A stretch of 20,886 bases of DNA. It comes from a virus. Every line of letters starts with the position of its first letter. Position 1 is the first letter of the stretch. Shown here piece by piece: positions 13,772-20,555 of the stretch. The DNA lies in the IMG/VR virus record IMGVR_UViG_3300036715_000146, positions 1-20,886 of that record; one strand, written 5' to 3'. The position numbers were made by a program, and so were the translations under genes. The notes under the pieces were generated by a model, which was given only the letters and a program-made list of their open reading frames with translations, did no database searches and had not been told where the DNA came from.

Positions 13772-14000
13772 GTTTCCCCCTCATCTCTTGCGCTACTCGT
13801 GCGTTGTGTGCGTCAACTGATAATATCTCTAACATATCCTGAACGTCCTTTGACCCGTAAACCGTATCTAACTCGTGCAGTGTAGCCAGTTTGCTAGATA
13901 CAATCACGCCTATCGCCCGTGGAACATTGGCATAATCTAAGTAGTTCCCGCCGTCGCCTAGCGATACACCAAAGTCTAATCGACGGCGGTCATAAAATGA
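13755..14000 (-). CDS. Second tail assembly chaperone frame, likely reached by -1 frameshift
   Basis: An 81-codon reading frame without an ATG at its 5' end, opening just after a TGA at 14001-14003 and ending TGA at 13755-13757. Relative to the upstream chaperone it is in the -1 frame, and the frames overlap by only 25 bases before the upstream TAG. The product is protein-like and matches the helical T-part of tail chaperones: Leu-Ala-Thr-Leu-His-Glu-Leu (38-44), Asp-Val-Gln-Asp-Met-Leu-Glu-Ile-Leu (52-60), Val-Asp-Ala-His-Asn-Ala-Arg-Val-Ala (62-70). A slip back on the TTTT at 13994-13997 would give a fusion of about 208 residues. The alternative is separate translation from a GTG inside the frame. 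Its end overlaps the tape measure start. Confidence 0.75.
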   Translation of the reverse strand, partial: SFYDRRRLDFGVSLGDGGNYLDYANVPRAIGVIVSSKLATLHELDTVYGSKDVQDMLEILSVDAHNARVAQEMRGKHGDGY

Positions 14001-14380
14001 TCAATGTGCAGCTTTAACACTTCCTGTTTTAACTTTAACAGTGTGGATACTTCTTCGGTATCGTCCTCGACTAGATGCCTATACACTTGGGGTTTATTTT
14101 GGTCAGGGATGATAGTTATGCAAGCCATCATCTCACCCATAAGTATATCTGCCTCGTCAATATTTATTCCAGACAATGCTTTAATACCAACTGCCGCAAT
14201 GCCAGCAACACCCATATCCATAATATTATCAGGAACTTCCATGCCAGACTTAGCCATGCCTAAAAATGCGCGAGTCGCCCATCGTTCAGCTTGCGTTGCT
14301 GGCATTTCTTCAATGCGGAAAACCTTACCGAAGTCGCGCCCTTTGCGGTCAATAGTTACGGTTATAATCCTGCGTGCCAT
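13976..14380 (-). CDS. Tail assembly chaperone (first frame)
   Basis: A 134-residue cytoplasmic protein, coded between tube and tape measure as tail assembly chaperones are. It opens Met-Ala-Arg-Arg-Ile-Ile-Thr-Val-Thr-Ile-Asp with the family's Arg-Asp-x-Gly-Lys-x-Phe-x-Ile-x-Glu-Met-Pro-Ala (14-28) and Ala-Glu-x-Trp-Ala-x-Arg-Ala (31-38), followed by long helices. Such proteins coat the tape measure while the tube grows and are not part of the virion. It starts with a TAATG overlap on the tube gene and ends at TAG (13976-13978), inside the 25-base overlap with the -1 frame. Confidence 0.85.
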   Translation of the reverse strand: MARRIITVTIDRKGRDFGKVFRIEEMPATQAERWATRAFLGMAKSGMEVPDNIMDMGVAGIAAVGIKALSGINIDEADILMGEMMACITIIPDQNKPQVYRHLVEDDTEEVSTLLKLKQEVLKLHIDHFMTAVD

Positions 14381-14808
14381 TATATAGGCGCTCCAACAAT
14401 ACTATTCCACTTAATACTAAACTTGCGCGGCTGCAATATCTTCTTGCCGTCGGAAAATGCGCTGTAGCCGACTAACACGCCGTTTGTCAGTATGTAGCTA
14501 CGTGATACGCCAGGCTGACGAAGAACTCCAAATGCCTTATATACTTCATTTGTGGCTTCGAGTGCTGCGTACCATGCCTCGAAGAATGTGTTAGATGCAC
14601 TATCTGCCTGCAAAACGATATTCATCGTCTTGATTTGCGGAATGCGGCCTGACGACATAATGCCGTCAACACCCATTACCACTTCAGCCACATCTACAGA
14701 ATCAACTGAGTACGCATCGCCATCACTAAAACCTTGTAATTGCTGAGGCGTAGTATATAAACCCGTTACACCTAGCATTAGTATGCTGTTTGAGCTGGTT
14801 AATGACAT
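14380..14808 (-). CDS. Tail tube protein, DUF3277 family
   Basis: A 142-residue protein of the DUF3277 family, which forms the inner tail tube of these myophages. It has the family layout: Gly-Phe-Ser-Asp-Gly-Asp-Ala-Tyr-Ser (26-34), a strand with Val-x-Met-Gly-x-Asp-Gly-x-Met-Ser-Ser-Gly-Arg-Ile-Pro (44-57), then Leu-Gln-Ala-Asp-Ser-Ala-Ser-Asn (65-72) and a C-terminal Ile-Leu-x-Pro-Arg-Lys-Phe-x-Ile-Lys-Trp. It lies right after the sheath gene with a TAATG overlap at 14808, the expected sheath-tube order. Confidence 0.9.
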   Translation of the reverse strand: MSLTSSNSILMLGVTGLYTTPQQLQGFSDGDAYSVDSVDVAEVVMGVDGIMSSGRIPQIKTMNIVLQADSASNTFFEAWYAALEATNEVYKAFGVLRQPGVSRSYILTNGVLVGYSAFSDGKKILQPRKFSIKWNSIVGAPI

Positions 14809-16304
14809 TATTGAACCTCCACAGAGCCAAGATTAATTTGTTGCACACTACCCGCGTCCATGTACCAGAACGTCATCGGAGGAGTTGTACGATTAGCGCG
14901 AGATTGTGCAGACGCTGGCAAGATTTGCAGATACCATCCTCGAGTAGCTAATATGCCATCAATCGCCAGTCCTGCTGCGTTGTTTACTTCTGCCGCTTGT
15001 AATGAAGATAACGGAACACCTGCACCAATCGCGCCGAAGTTTAACGCCGCGTTAATTGTATCCATACACGCGGCTTCAATTAGCGTATAACCTTGGACAT
15101 TGTACGGAACGGACTTAACGCTAGTTAGTAACAGCATTAAGTTAAGCTGGAATGAGCTATTCATCCAGATTTGGTTAATGAAACTATCAAGCCATTTATA
15201 CTGGCCCGTTACTGAACCGGGATAATAGAAGTTGAAACTTTGGTTAGCTGTTGCGTATGAACCATATCCGTTATATCCGTTGGCTATCAAGTTATTTAAT
15301 TGAGTTTGATTCTGCACGTCGATAATCAAACCAGACTGGCTCTTGAATGCCAGCGTTGAACGGCCGTTATGCTGTGTAAAGTCAATCGAACCAATCGCGC
15401 CACACAAGAAAGCCGCTTTTTCATAAGTCGCGCCGTAAATTGGAACGCATCCAGATGATGCAGTTGATTGTAAGATATAACCTAAGCTGGTCGTTGCTGC
15501 GTTGCTCGACAATGGTGTTACGTCAGTATCCCAAGCAATATAAGCATATCTGTTATTTTGCAGCACGTTCCATGCTTGGAATGCTTGCTTCTGTGTGTTG
15601 CCTGCACCAAAGTCAGGGTCAAACACGGTCATAAACGTAGCCCAGTTGGTCGTTGTGAGTATGAGCGAATTCATGAATGCGGTTGGTGTTGCAATTGCCG
15701 AACCTTGCGACAATACTGCGCCCGTTGCTGTTGTCAGATAAAGGCTTGCCGACAGTGTGCCAGTTGCTTCTGTGATCGTTGCTGTCGCGCCAGTCAGTGT
15801 AGTGGTAAAAGCAAATGCATTGGCTATGCTGTCATACGACACGCTAAACGGTGGGGATGTGAATCCAGCTTGGATTATAGTTGCCGCATTGCTAAAGCTA
15901 GTCGCCGCTGACAAACTAATTGTGCTTGACGTTTTTACTGTGCCGTTGACGGTTAATGTCAAAACACCTGACAGAGCCTGCAACTGCGCCAGCGTCATGC
16001 TACCTAGCGAGCCACCACGAAGGAACGCTGACACTGCCGCAGTTGGGTATTGTGCAAACAGTATCGAGCCTGGCTTAATGTTGGAATTTAGGAAGCCATT
16101 AAAATATAAAGCTGCCGCATTTGATTCCGCTGCGCCTGAGCCGAAATACGTGCTTACAGCGGACGAACTTGGGAATGATAAAACTGAGCCAATTGGCACT
16201 CGGGTTGAGTTTGATAATAGCAATCCTTGCATTACAAGGCCTGAACCGCCTGCGCTTATGACACTAGGCGTGACGGTTACTATGGCGGATGCTGGTATGG
16301 TCAT
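14808..16304 (-). CDS. Contractile tail sheath protein, DUF3383 family
   Basis: A 498-residue sheath protein of the DUF3383 family. The start Met-Thr-Ile-Pro-Ala-Ser-x-Ile-Val is typical, followed by Gly-Leu-Leu-Leu-Ser-Asn and a Val-x-x-Tyr-Phe-Gly-Ser-Gly-Ala-Ala-Glu segment (50-59). Residues about 110-205 form an exposed beta domain ending in Leu-Tyr-Leu-Thr-x-Ala-Thr-Gly-Ala (191-199), which this family normally carries. The core resumes with Trp-Asp-Thr-Asp near 253 and ends Arg-Ala-Asn-Arg-Thr-Thr-Pro-Pro-Met-x-Phe-Trp-Tyr-Met, the arm that links sheath subunits. The ATG has a strong GAGGAG site in the 70-base gap after the neck gene, in line with the high expression a sheath needs. Confidence 0.93.
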   Translation of the reverse strand: MTIPASAIVTVTPSVISAGGSGLVMQGLLLSNSTRVPIGSVLSFPSSSAVSTYFGSGAAESNAAALYFNGFLNSNIKPGSILFAQYPTAAVSAFLRGGSLGSMTLAQLQALSGVLTLTVNGTVKTSSTISLSAATSFSNAATIIQAGFTSPPFSVSYDSIANAFAFTTTLTGATATITEATGTLSASLYLTTATGAVLSQGSAIATPTAFMNSLILTTTNWATFMTVFDPDFGAGNTQKQAFQAWNVLQNNRYAYIAWDTDVTPLSSNAATTSLGYILQSTASSGCVPIYGATYEKAAFLCGAIGSIDFTQHNGRSTLAFKSQSGLIIDVQNQTQLNNLIANGYNGYGSYATANQSFNFYYPGSVTGQYKWLDSFINQIWMNSSFQLNLMLLLTSVKSVPYNVQGYTLIEAACMDTINAALNFGAIGAGVPLSSLQAAEVNNAAGLAIDGILATRGWYLQILPASAQSRANRTTPPMTFWYMDAGSVQQINLGSVEVQ

Positions 16305-16374
16305 TTGCTGCTCCTCTTTAGCGCATCACTGCGGATAAATGTAAATCTTACGCCTCACGGCGGGTTACTTAAAA

Positions 16375-16902
16375 TCAGGGTGGATAAACTGCGTCCACGT
16401 TTTTCAATCCAATTTCTAACTGCGCTGCGAAGTCCTGCGGAGTTGATACAACAGGATTATACTGCATAACAGCTTTTACTACCCATCTTTGCTCATATTG
16501 TTGTTCCCCGTCTATTAATGCTATTTGTATCGGGTCGTCAGCATATAAAGGCACTACGTTCGACGGGAATAATGAAACGCCGTACTCGTCACGGAACAAT
16601 GTTTGTACTATCATAGCCCAGTCGGCTGCACTTGCGCCGTAAAAATCTAACTGTATCGTGTACTCAATATCAGACGATACGTTTTTTGTGCCAGTTGTGG
16701 TTACAGGGTCAATATAAGTATCAGTATTGGTGCTTAATCGGCTTAATCCTACGTTATTCATAGCGACAAACGCGCCCAATGGCATTGGCACTGAATTATC
16801 CTGCGCTTGCACTACTTCCGTTCCGCTTGGCAATACAGAGATCAGGAACGTGCGCAATGCGGTAAATATGTCCTGATCAGATATTGATATAGTTACGCTC
16901 AT
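16375..16902 (-). CDS. Neck (tail terminator) protein, gp12-like/LIC_12616 family
   Basis: A 175-residue protein of the gp12-like neck family (LIC_12616), which caps the tail tube or joins it to the neck. Family marks are plain: Asp-Gln-Asp-Ile-Phe-Thr-Ala-Leu-Arg (9-17), Gly-x-Glu-Val-Val-Gln-Ala-Gln-Asp-Asn (27-36), Pro-Met-Pro-Leu-Gly, Asp-Phe-Tyr-Gly-x-x-x-x-Asp-Trp-Ala, Pro-Leu-Tyr-Ala-Asp-Asp-Pro, and Glu-Gln-Arg-Trp with Gln-Tyr-Asn-Pro-Val. The frame is open to 16941, but the ATG at 16902 overlaps the upstream stop as ATGA (16899-16902) and gives the family's usual start; the longer reading adds 13 unrelated residues. Confidence 0.88.
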   Translation of the reverse strand: MSVTISISDQDIFTALRTFLISVLPSGTEVVQAQDNSVPMPLGAFVAMNNVGLSRLSTNTDTYIDPVTTTGTKNVSSDIEYTIQLDFYGASAADWAMIVQTLFRDEYGVSLFPSNVVPLYADDPIQIALIDGEQQYEQRWVVKAVMQYNPVVSTPQDFAAQLEIGLKNVDAVYPP

Positions 16903-17282
16903 GATTGCAACGCCACCAAAACGCGTGACCATGTAGGCCATGTTTCCATTACTTGTATAACTTTCCAGTTACGGATTGCGCCGCCTGGCAATTCTTGGAA
17001 CTGTAAAATATCGCCGCCTTGCTGGTCAATCCTAACAACGCCCTGAACATTCCCAAATATATGCACTGACCTCATAACGCCTTGAATATTCAATCCGTCC
17101 GTATGCTTCAAATCTTCTGAGCTTAGTCCTTGGACTTGCGCTGAAATAACCTGGCTTGTCGTCGTTGGTGTCCGTGCGCCTGATGCGCTCGTTGTGTACC
17201 CAGTGGATTTTAACCAAGTCATGCTAATATTTGGATTTGTAACTTGGCTTACCTGATTGGCTATCATGCGAACGTCAAACAT
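16899..17282 (-). CDS. Conserved neck/head-tail connector protein
   Basis: A 127-residue conserved phage protein. A central Gln-Gly-Leu-Ser-x-x-Asp-Leu-Lys-His-x-Asp-Gly-Leu-Asn-Ile-Gln-Gly-Val (51-69) is followed by Arg-x-Val-x-Ile-x-Gly, Val-Val-Arg, Gly-Gly-Asp-Ile-Leu and the C-terminal Trp-Lys-Val-x-x-Val-x-Glu-Thr-Trp-Pro-x-Trp. This is a small beta protein of the neck module. I recognise the pattern from related myophages but not a firm biochemical name; it could be a head completion or collar protein. It starts with a TAATG overlap at 17282 and ends with an ATGA overlap on the tail terminator gene. Confidence 0.75.
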   Translation of the reverse strand: MFDVRMIANQVSQVTNPNISMTWLKSTGYTTSASGARTPTTTSQVISAQVQGLSSEDLKHTDGLNIQGVMRSVHIFGNVQGVVRIDQQGGDILQFQELPGGAIRNWKVIQVMETWPTWSRVLVALQS

Positions 17283-17749
17283 TATTCGCCCACCGTGACT
17301 GCGTGCAATGAAGCAATCATTAGCCCAGTATCAACTAATGGCTTAACGCTTGTATTCCCGCGATCCAATCGTTTGCTGATAGTGTATGCTGATATTGCAG
17401 GGGATGTTATCAGTGAGATGGTTTTTTGAATATCGCCAGCAGCACCCGAACCAACTGCATCTAATACTTGCGTCGCTGTCATGTTTATGTCCTGCACTTC
17501 AACTACACCCAAGCCCAGATTAGTAGCCCACTCTAAACTTTTATCTGCAACAGTCGGGCGCATAAATGGACGTGGTGGGATATGTTTAGTTGGCACTCCA
17601 AATTCATTTTGTGCCGCTACTTCTGCAACTGGTGTGCCGTCCTCATATTTAGCATCTTCAAACCAGCCAATATGCGCTGATTTTCCGTCAAACTCTTGGG
17701 GAACTCTACCAAGATACCCGTTTATTTTATCGAGATTAAACGTGGTCAA
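17282..17749 (-). CDS. Neck/tail completion protein, gp10-like
   Basis: A 155-residue protein with the marks of HK97 gp10-like or Mu gpG-like neck and tail completion proteins: His-Ile-Gly-Trp-Phe-Glu-Asp-Ala-Lys-Tyr-x-Asp-Gly-Thr-Pro-Val-Ala (26-42), Ala-Ala-Gln-Asn-Glu-Phe-Gly (45-51) and Ile-Pro-Pro-Arg-Pro-Phe-Met-Arg-Pro-Thr (57-66). The C-terminal half is helical with a late Pro-Leu-Val-Asp-Thr-Gly-Leu-Met (137-144), typical of the family. It is coupled to the DUF4054 gene by ATGA (17746-17749). Confidence 0.8.
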   Translation of the reverse strand: MTTFNLDKINGYLGRVPQEFDGKSAHIGWFEDAKYEDGTPVAEVAAQNEFGVPTKHIPPRPFMRPTVADKSLEWATNLGLGVVEVQDINMTATQVLDAVGSGAAGDIQKTISLITSPAISAYTISKRLDRGNTSVKPLVDTGLMIASLHAVTVGE

Positions 17750-18180
17750 AATACACCACCAGCTTTTCGGAATGATGCACGCTCTAAACTCCCTCCAATA
17801 TACGCCACAGATGCCCCAGCGATTGACAGTAAAGCGCGTAACTGTACACCATAGCCTGTAGTTGATAGCCAGTATTGATACGCGTTTTTAGCTGGAGGAG
17901 GCGTTAAACTAACTGACACGCTTCCCTCGCTTGATCCAGTAACGACTACGCTAGTTTGCCCTGCGTTTAACATAGTAAATGACTTAGCAAGATGTGCCGT
18001 CATTAGATACAGTGCAAATAATAATTGAGCGCCAGCCATTGCCTGCCCGTCGTCTGGGCTCATGTACTGAATGGCCATATCCCAGTAATTTGTGATTGTT
18101 GCGTCTGGGTATGTTGTGACGTTAGAAAACTCAGGGAATTGCGCCCTAAAATCAGAGATTACAAGCACCTGAGTTGTCAT
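17746..18180 (-). CDS. Head-tail connector, DUF4054 family
   Basis: A 144-residue DUF4054 protein, an adaptor placed at the head exit below the portal. The start has Phe-Arg-Ala-Gln-Phe-Pro-Glu-Phe (11-18), then Tyr-Pro-Asp-Ala-x-Ile-x-x-Tyr-Trp (24-33); the middle helix carries Leu-Phe-Ala-Leu-Tyr-Leu-Met-Thr-Ala-His-Leu (54-64), and a Gly-Ser-Val-Ser-Val-Ser-Leu-x-Pro-Pro-Pro strand (86-96) precedes the Tyr-Gln-Tyr-Trp-Leu-x-x-Thr-x-Tyr-Gly segment (101-111). All are family marks. It follows the upstream stop by two bases and has no clear Shine-Dalgarno sequence, so it probably depends on coupling. Confidence 0.88.
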   Translation of the reverse strand: MTTQVLVISDFRAQFPEFSNVTTYPDATITNYWDMAIQYMSPDDGQAMAGAQLLFALYLMTAHLAKSFTMLNAGQTSVVVTGSSEGSVSVSLTPPPAKNAYQYWLSTTGYGVQLRALLSIAGASVAYIGGSLERASFRKAGGVF

Positions 18181-18182
18181 GA

Positions 18183-18605
18183 TTAAATCAAGCCTACGCT
18201 ATGCACAGTCGCGCCAGTAGAATCGGCCGGGAAATCCGAATCTGTTAGCGGTGCGCTTTTGTCTTTTGTTTCCATGTCGGCAGCTACCTTTTCAGGATCA
18301 GCTTTTGCACGTTCAATAACTACAAAGCCATTATCTGCATGAATTTGAAACACTGGATTAGCTTCCAATACATCAATATCGCTTTCGTCTATTTCAGTCA
18401 TTACACCCAATGGAGTGATTAGACGGTCGTTAGCAATACCAGTGCCGCCCTTAACGAATATGCTACGCTCTTCTGTCGGCAAGTCATTATCTGCTTTTGA
18501 CCATACGATATAACGCTGGTCATTCGTCAGAGTAGAGAATACGTAAGCTTTGTTACCAGATACTAAGTTAGATGTTTGTTCTATTGCTTTGCGTGGACGT
18601 GCCAT
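18183..18605 (-). CDS. Conserved small protein after major capsid gene, function unknown
   Basis: A 140-residue protein I do not recognise by name. It has a basic N-terminus, a strand-rich middle with Lys-Ala-Tyr-Val-Phe-Ser-x-Leu-Thr-Asn-Asp-Gln-Arg-Tyr (19-32), Gly-Gly-x-Gly-Ile-Ala-Asn (53-59) and Ile-Thr-Pro-Leu-Gly-Val (63-68), and an acidic, Asp/Lys/Ala-rich tail after residue 98. In related phages a protein of this size and pattern sits just after the capsid gene; a head or decoration role is likely but unproven. It is the first gene after the only sizeable gap in the head module and has its own GAGG ribosome site 6 bases before the ATG. Confidence 0.7.
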   Translation of the reverse strand: MARPRKAIEQTSNLVSGNKAYVFSTLTNDQRYIVWSKADNDLPTEERSIFVKGGTGIANDRLITPLGVMTEIDESDIDVLEANPVFQIHADNGFVVIERAKADPEKVAADMETKDKSAPLTDSDFPADSTGATVHSVGLI

Positions 18606-18667
18606 TTTTTGCCTCGTTTGTTTAATTGACGCTTTATATTAGCATATTCCGCACGTTAGCAGAAATG

Positions 18668-18697
18668 CGCCCTAACTGGTTTTAATCAGTCAGGGCG
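18668..18697 (-). terminator. Hairpin after major capsid gene, possible partial terminator
   Basis: Ten bases after the capsid stop, the minus-strand RNA can form an 11-bp stem (18668-18678 with 18687-18697, one G-U pair, otherwise perfect) with an 8-base loop. Only three T in a row follow, so a full intrinsic terminator is unlikely. A role in limiting read-through or protecting the 3' end of an abundant capsid transcript is a fair inference. Confidence 0.5.
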
Positions 18698-18706
18698 TTG
18701 CTGCTA

Positions 18707-19819
18707 TCAGATGCCGCTGTAACGAACTACTGCGTAAGGACGTTTGAGCATTACACCAGCAGTTGCATTCGCATAATCTTCAATGTATGCCTTGCTTTGC
18801 TTTTCCACGCCAAGAGCTTGGAACTTAGCAGGCACTACCTGCATCCAGACGCGGCTATCATCACTAGCACCATCGTCCACACGTTCAGCGTACATGTAGA
18901 ACACGTTAGCTCCGCCGTTTGCAAGGTTCAGTTGAGGCGCGGAAACAATACGCATCTTCGGATATGTCTTGCTAATCCAGTCTCGCACGCTGACACCAAA
19001 ATCAGAAGTCACAGACAGATACTGGTAACTGTTTGTTGGAACGGCCAATGTTATTTCCATGTCTTCAGGGTTGATTGTGTCTTGCGAACCAGATTGCAAT
19101 GCTGCCGCAGCGGTACGAATATCAGCGTTAATCTCGCCAAAGGTTTTTTTACTCCATGTGGTGAATGTTGATACGCCAGCAGGAACTGAACCATAAGCGG
19201 ATAGCGCAGGGTCATTCAAAAATCCGTATGTACGGTTAGCGCCTGAGTTGTACCCATAGAAGCCAACAGCATTACGCTGGATTTCCAAAGCCAACGCAGC
19301 CGCGCCGCGTTTTTCAGCCGCAGTGTTGATGCGAATGCGTGCGGTGCGAGCTTCTTCCAATGCGCCAACTTTCAGACCTTTTTCAAAGCGCACTAAAGTA
19401 CGGCGCTCAAAGTTAGTGTTGAAACTGGACAGAGGCACGTTGCTATAATCGCCATATGGAACTGCGTTGCCAATTGGTTCTAAAACACCTTGGACGACTT
19501 CTTCATCTTCCCAAGAGCCTGTAGTTGAGATGCCGCACAAATCGTCGATTTTACGGGCTGCGGTAATTGTCTTTACAAAACCAGGTAACCAGTTTTGCAA
19601 GAATTGCACGGGCGTATTGATAGATGCTGTTGTGATTCCGCCTTGTTGATCATCCATCGCCATCGCATCCATGGCGTACTTGGCCATAGCTGCGACTTGC
19701 TTGCGTGGCAGGTTAATACCCAAAGACTCCAGCGCCAAATAATCAGCGCAATCGTCAGCGGTCATTTGCACCGAACCGACTTGCCGTGCGTCGATATGAC
19801 TACGTTCTACTGTTTTCAT
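18707..19819 (-). CDS. Major capsid protein, DUF2184 family
   Basis: A 370-residue major capsid protein of the DUF2184 family (HK97-type fold expected). Family marks include Pro-Val-Gln-Phe-Leu-Gln-Asn-Trp-Leu-Pro-Gly (70-80), Thr-Thr-Gly-Ser-Trp-Glu-Asp-Glu-Glu (99-107) and Asn-Val-Pro-Leu-Ser-Ser-Phe-Asn-x-Asn-Phe-Glu-Arg-Arg (126-139), with a later Gly-Phe-Leu-Asn-Asp-Pro (198-203). There is no signal for a long scaffold-like N-terminal domain. It has a good AGAGG site before the ATG, mid GC near 53% in one hand-counted line, higher than most tail genes, and is followed by a hairpin. It lies between the cement and DUF4054 genes in the usual order. Confidence 0.92.
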   Translation of the reverse strand: MKTVERSHIDARQVGSVQMTADDCADYLALESLGINLPRKQVAAMAKYAMDAMAMDDQQGGITTASINTPVQFLQNWLPGFVKTITAARKIDDLCGISTTGSWEDEEVVQGVLEPIGNAVPYGDYSNVPLSSFNTNFERRTLVRFEKGLKVGALEEARTARIRINTAAEKRGAAALALEIQRNAVGFYGYNSGANRTYGFLNDPALSAYGSVPAGVSTFTTWSKKTFGEINADIRTAAAALQSGSQDTINPEDMEITLAVPTNSYQYLSVTSDFGVSVRDWISKTYPKMRIVSAPQLNLANGGANVFYMYAERVDDGASDDSRVWMQVVPAKFQALGVEKQSKAYIEDYANATAGVMLKRPYAVVRYSGI

Positions 19820-19832
19820 GCTTTTACCTCTC

Positions 19833-20552
19833 TTAGTTAGTCAAACGAGCCGCTACTAAGCCCGCTGCGGTTGTTGGATATTGATAAATGACTGAGTTTG
19901 GCAAGAGTGCGTTAGTGCTGCCATAAGCTGCGCCTGGGCGAACTGCGCTCAACTGGCCAGTGATTACGTTATATACAATCACGTCACCAATTGCCGCCGC
20001 TGTTGCGCTTGCGATTACGATAGTGCCCATCGTCAAGAATGAAGACTGCGAGTTATCTGCAACCGCAAGAGTCGGTGTCAATGTACCTGATGTTGTGCCT
20101 GATGTAGCCTTGTCTTTTGGGTTGACCATAACGCCAGCCAGCACTGTGTTAGTTCCGCCTGAACCAGTTGCAGGACCAGACGCGAAAGTCTGTGAAGTTG
20201 CTACGGTATAAGTACCAGTACCGCCAGCGCCAGTTAAGTAACCAGTCACAGCGCAAGGGGTTGTGATGCCCGCTAATGTTTGCCCGACTTGAATAGAACC
20301 CGACGCAACTGCTGTTACTGTCATAGTTGTTCCGCTGATGCTTGCGGTAAATGACGATGCACCTGTACCGATTACACCACCAGATACAGCGATATTGGTG
20401 GATGCAGATTTTGTAAACGCATAGCCAATTACGTTCGACGTTGCGCCGTTTGAGTTGACGATAAGTGAATCCGCCCGCATAGGGCCATCCACAAGTAGTT
20501 CACCTGGAACACCAAAGCCCAGAGTGATATTTACACCAGATTGGAAACTCAT
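19833..20552 (-). CDS. Capsid cement/decoration protein with inserted domain
   Basis: A 239-residue structural cement protein, which binds the outside of the capsid and stabilises it. The family parts are the start (Phe-Gln-Ser-Gly-Val-Asn, then Gly-Phe-Gly-Val-Pro-Gly-Glu-Leu, 12-19), Ala-Gly-Val-Met-Val-Asn-Pro-Lys (139-146) and the end with Gly-Asp-Val-Ile-Val-Tyr (189-194). Between Val-Gly-type strand residues near 60 and the Leu-Ala-Gly strand at 138, about 63 residues (66-128) form an extra beta-rich domain not needed for the core fold. The ATG has AGGAG about 9 bases upstream, inside the end of the DUF2213 gene. Confidence 0.85.
   Translation of the reverse strand: MSFQSGVNITLGFGVPGELLVDGPMRADSLIVNSNGATSNVIGYAFTKSASTNIAVSGGVIGTGASSFTASISGTTMTVTAVASGSIQVGQTLAGITTPCAVTGYLTGAGGTGTYTVATSQTFASGPATGSGGTNTVLAGVMVNPKDKATSGTTSGTLTPTLAVADNSQSSFLTMGTIVIASATAAAIGDVIVYNVITGQLSAVRPGAAYGSTNALLPNSVIYQYPTTAAGLVAARLTN
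20169..20357 (-). other. Beta-rich accessory domain inserted in cement protein
   Basis: Residues 66-128 of the cement protein start [10 protein letters not shown] and contain Gly-Ser-Ile-Gln-Val-Gly-Gln-Thr-Leu, then Gly-Thr-Gly-Thr-Tyr-Thr-Val and Ser-Gln-Thr-Phe-Ala-Ser. This is the same module type as in baseplate J (8417-8596). On the cement protein it would project outward from the capsid. Boundaries are approximate. Confidence 0.75.
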
Positions 20553-20555
20553 TAT

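Noticed and set aside
15690-15975. Sheath beta domain (residues about 110-205) as another acquired insert
   Set aside because: DUF3383 sheath proteins normally carry a domain here, including the Thr-x-Ala-Thr-Gly-Ala segment, so it is not unusual.
15757-16338. 193-residue plus-strand frame opposite the sheath gene
   Set aside because: Antisense to a firmly identified sheath gene, with no recognisable pattern and no ribosome site; an effect of sense codon bias.
16305-16374. Possible promoter or hairpin in the 70-base gap before the sheath gene
   Set aside because: A TTTACA-like -35 has no acceptable -10 at the right spacing, and the only inverted repeat is 4 bp. The gap's clear feature is the sheath ribosome site.
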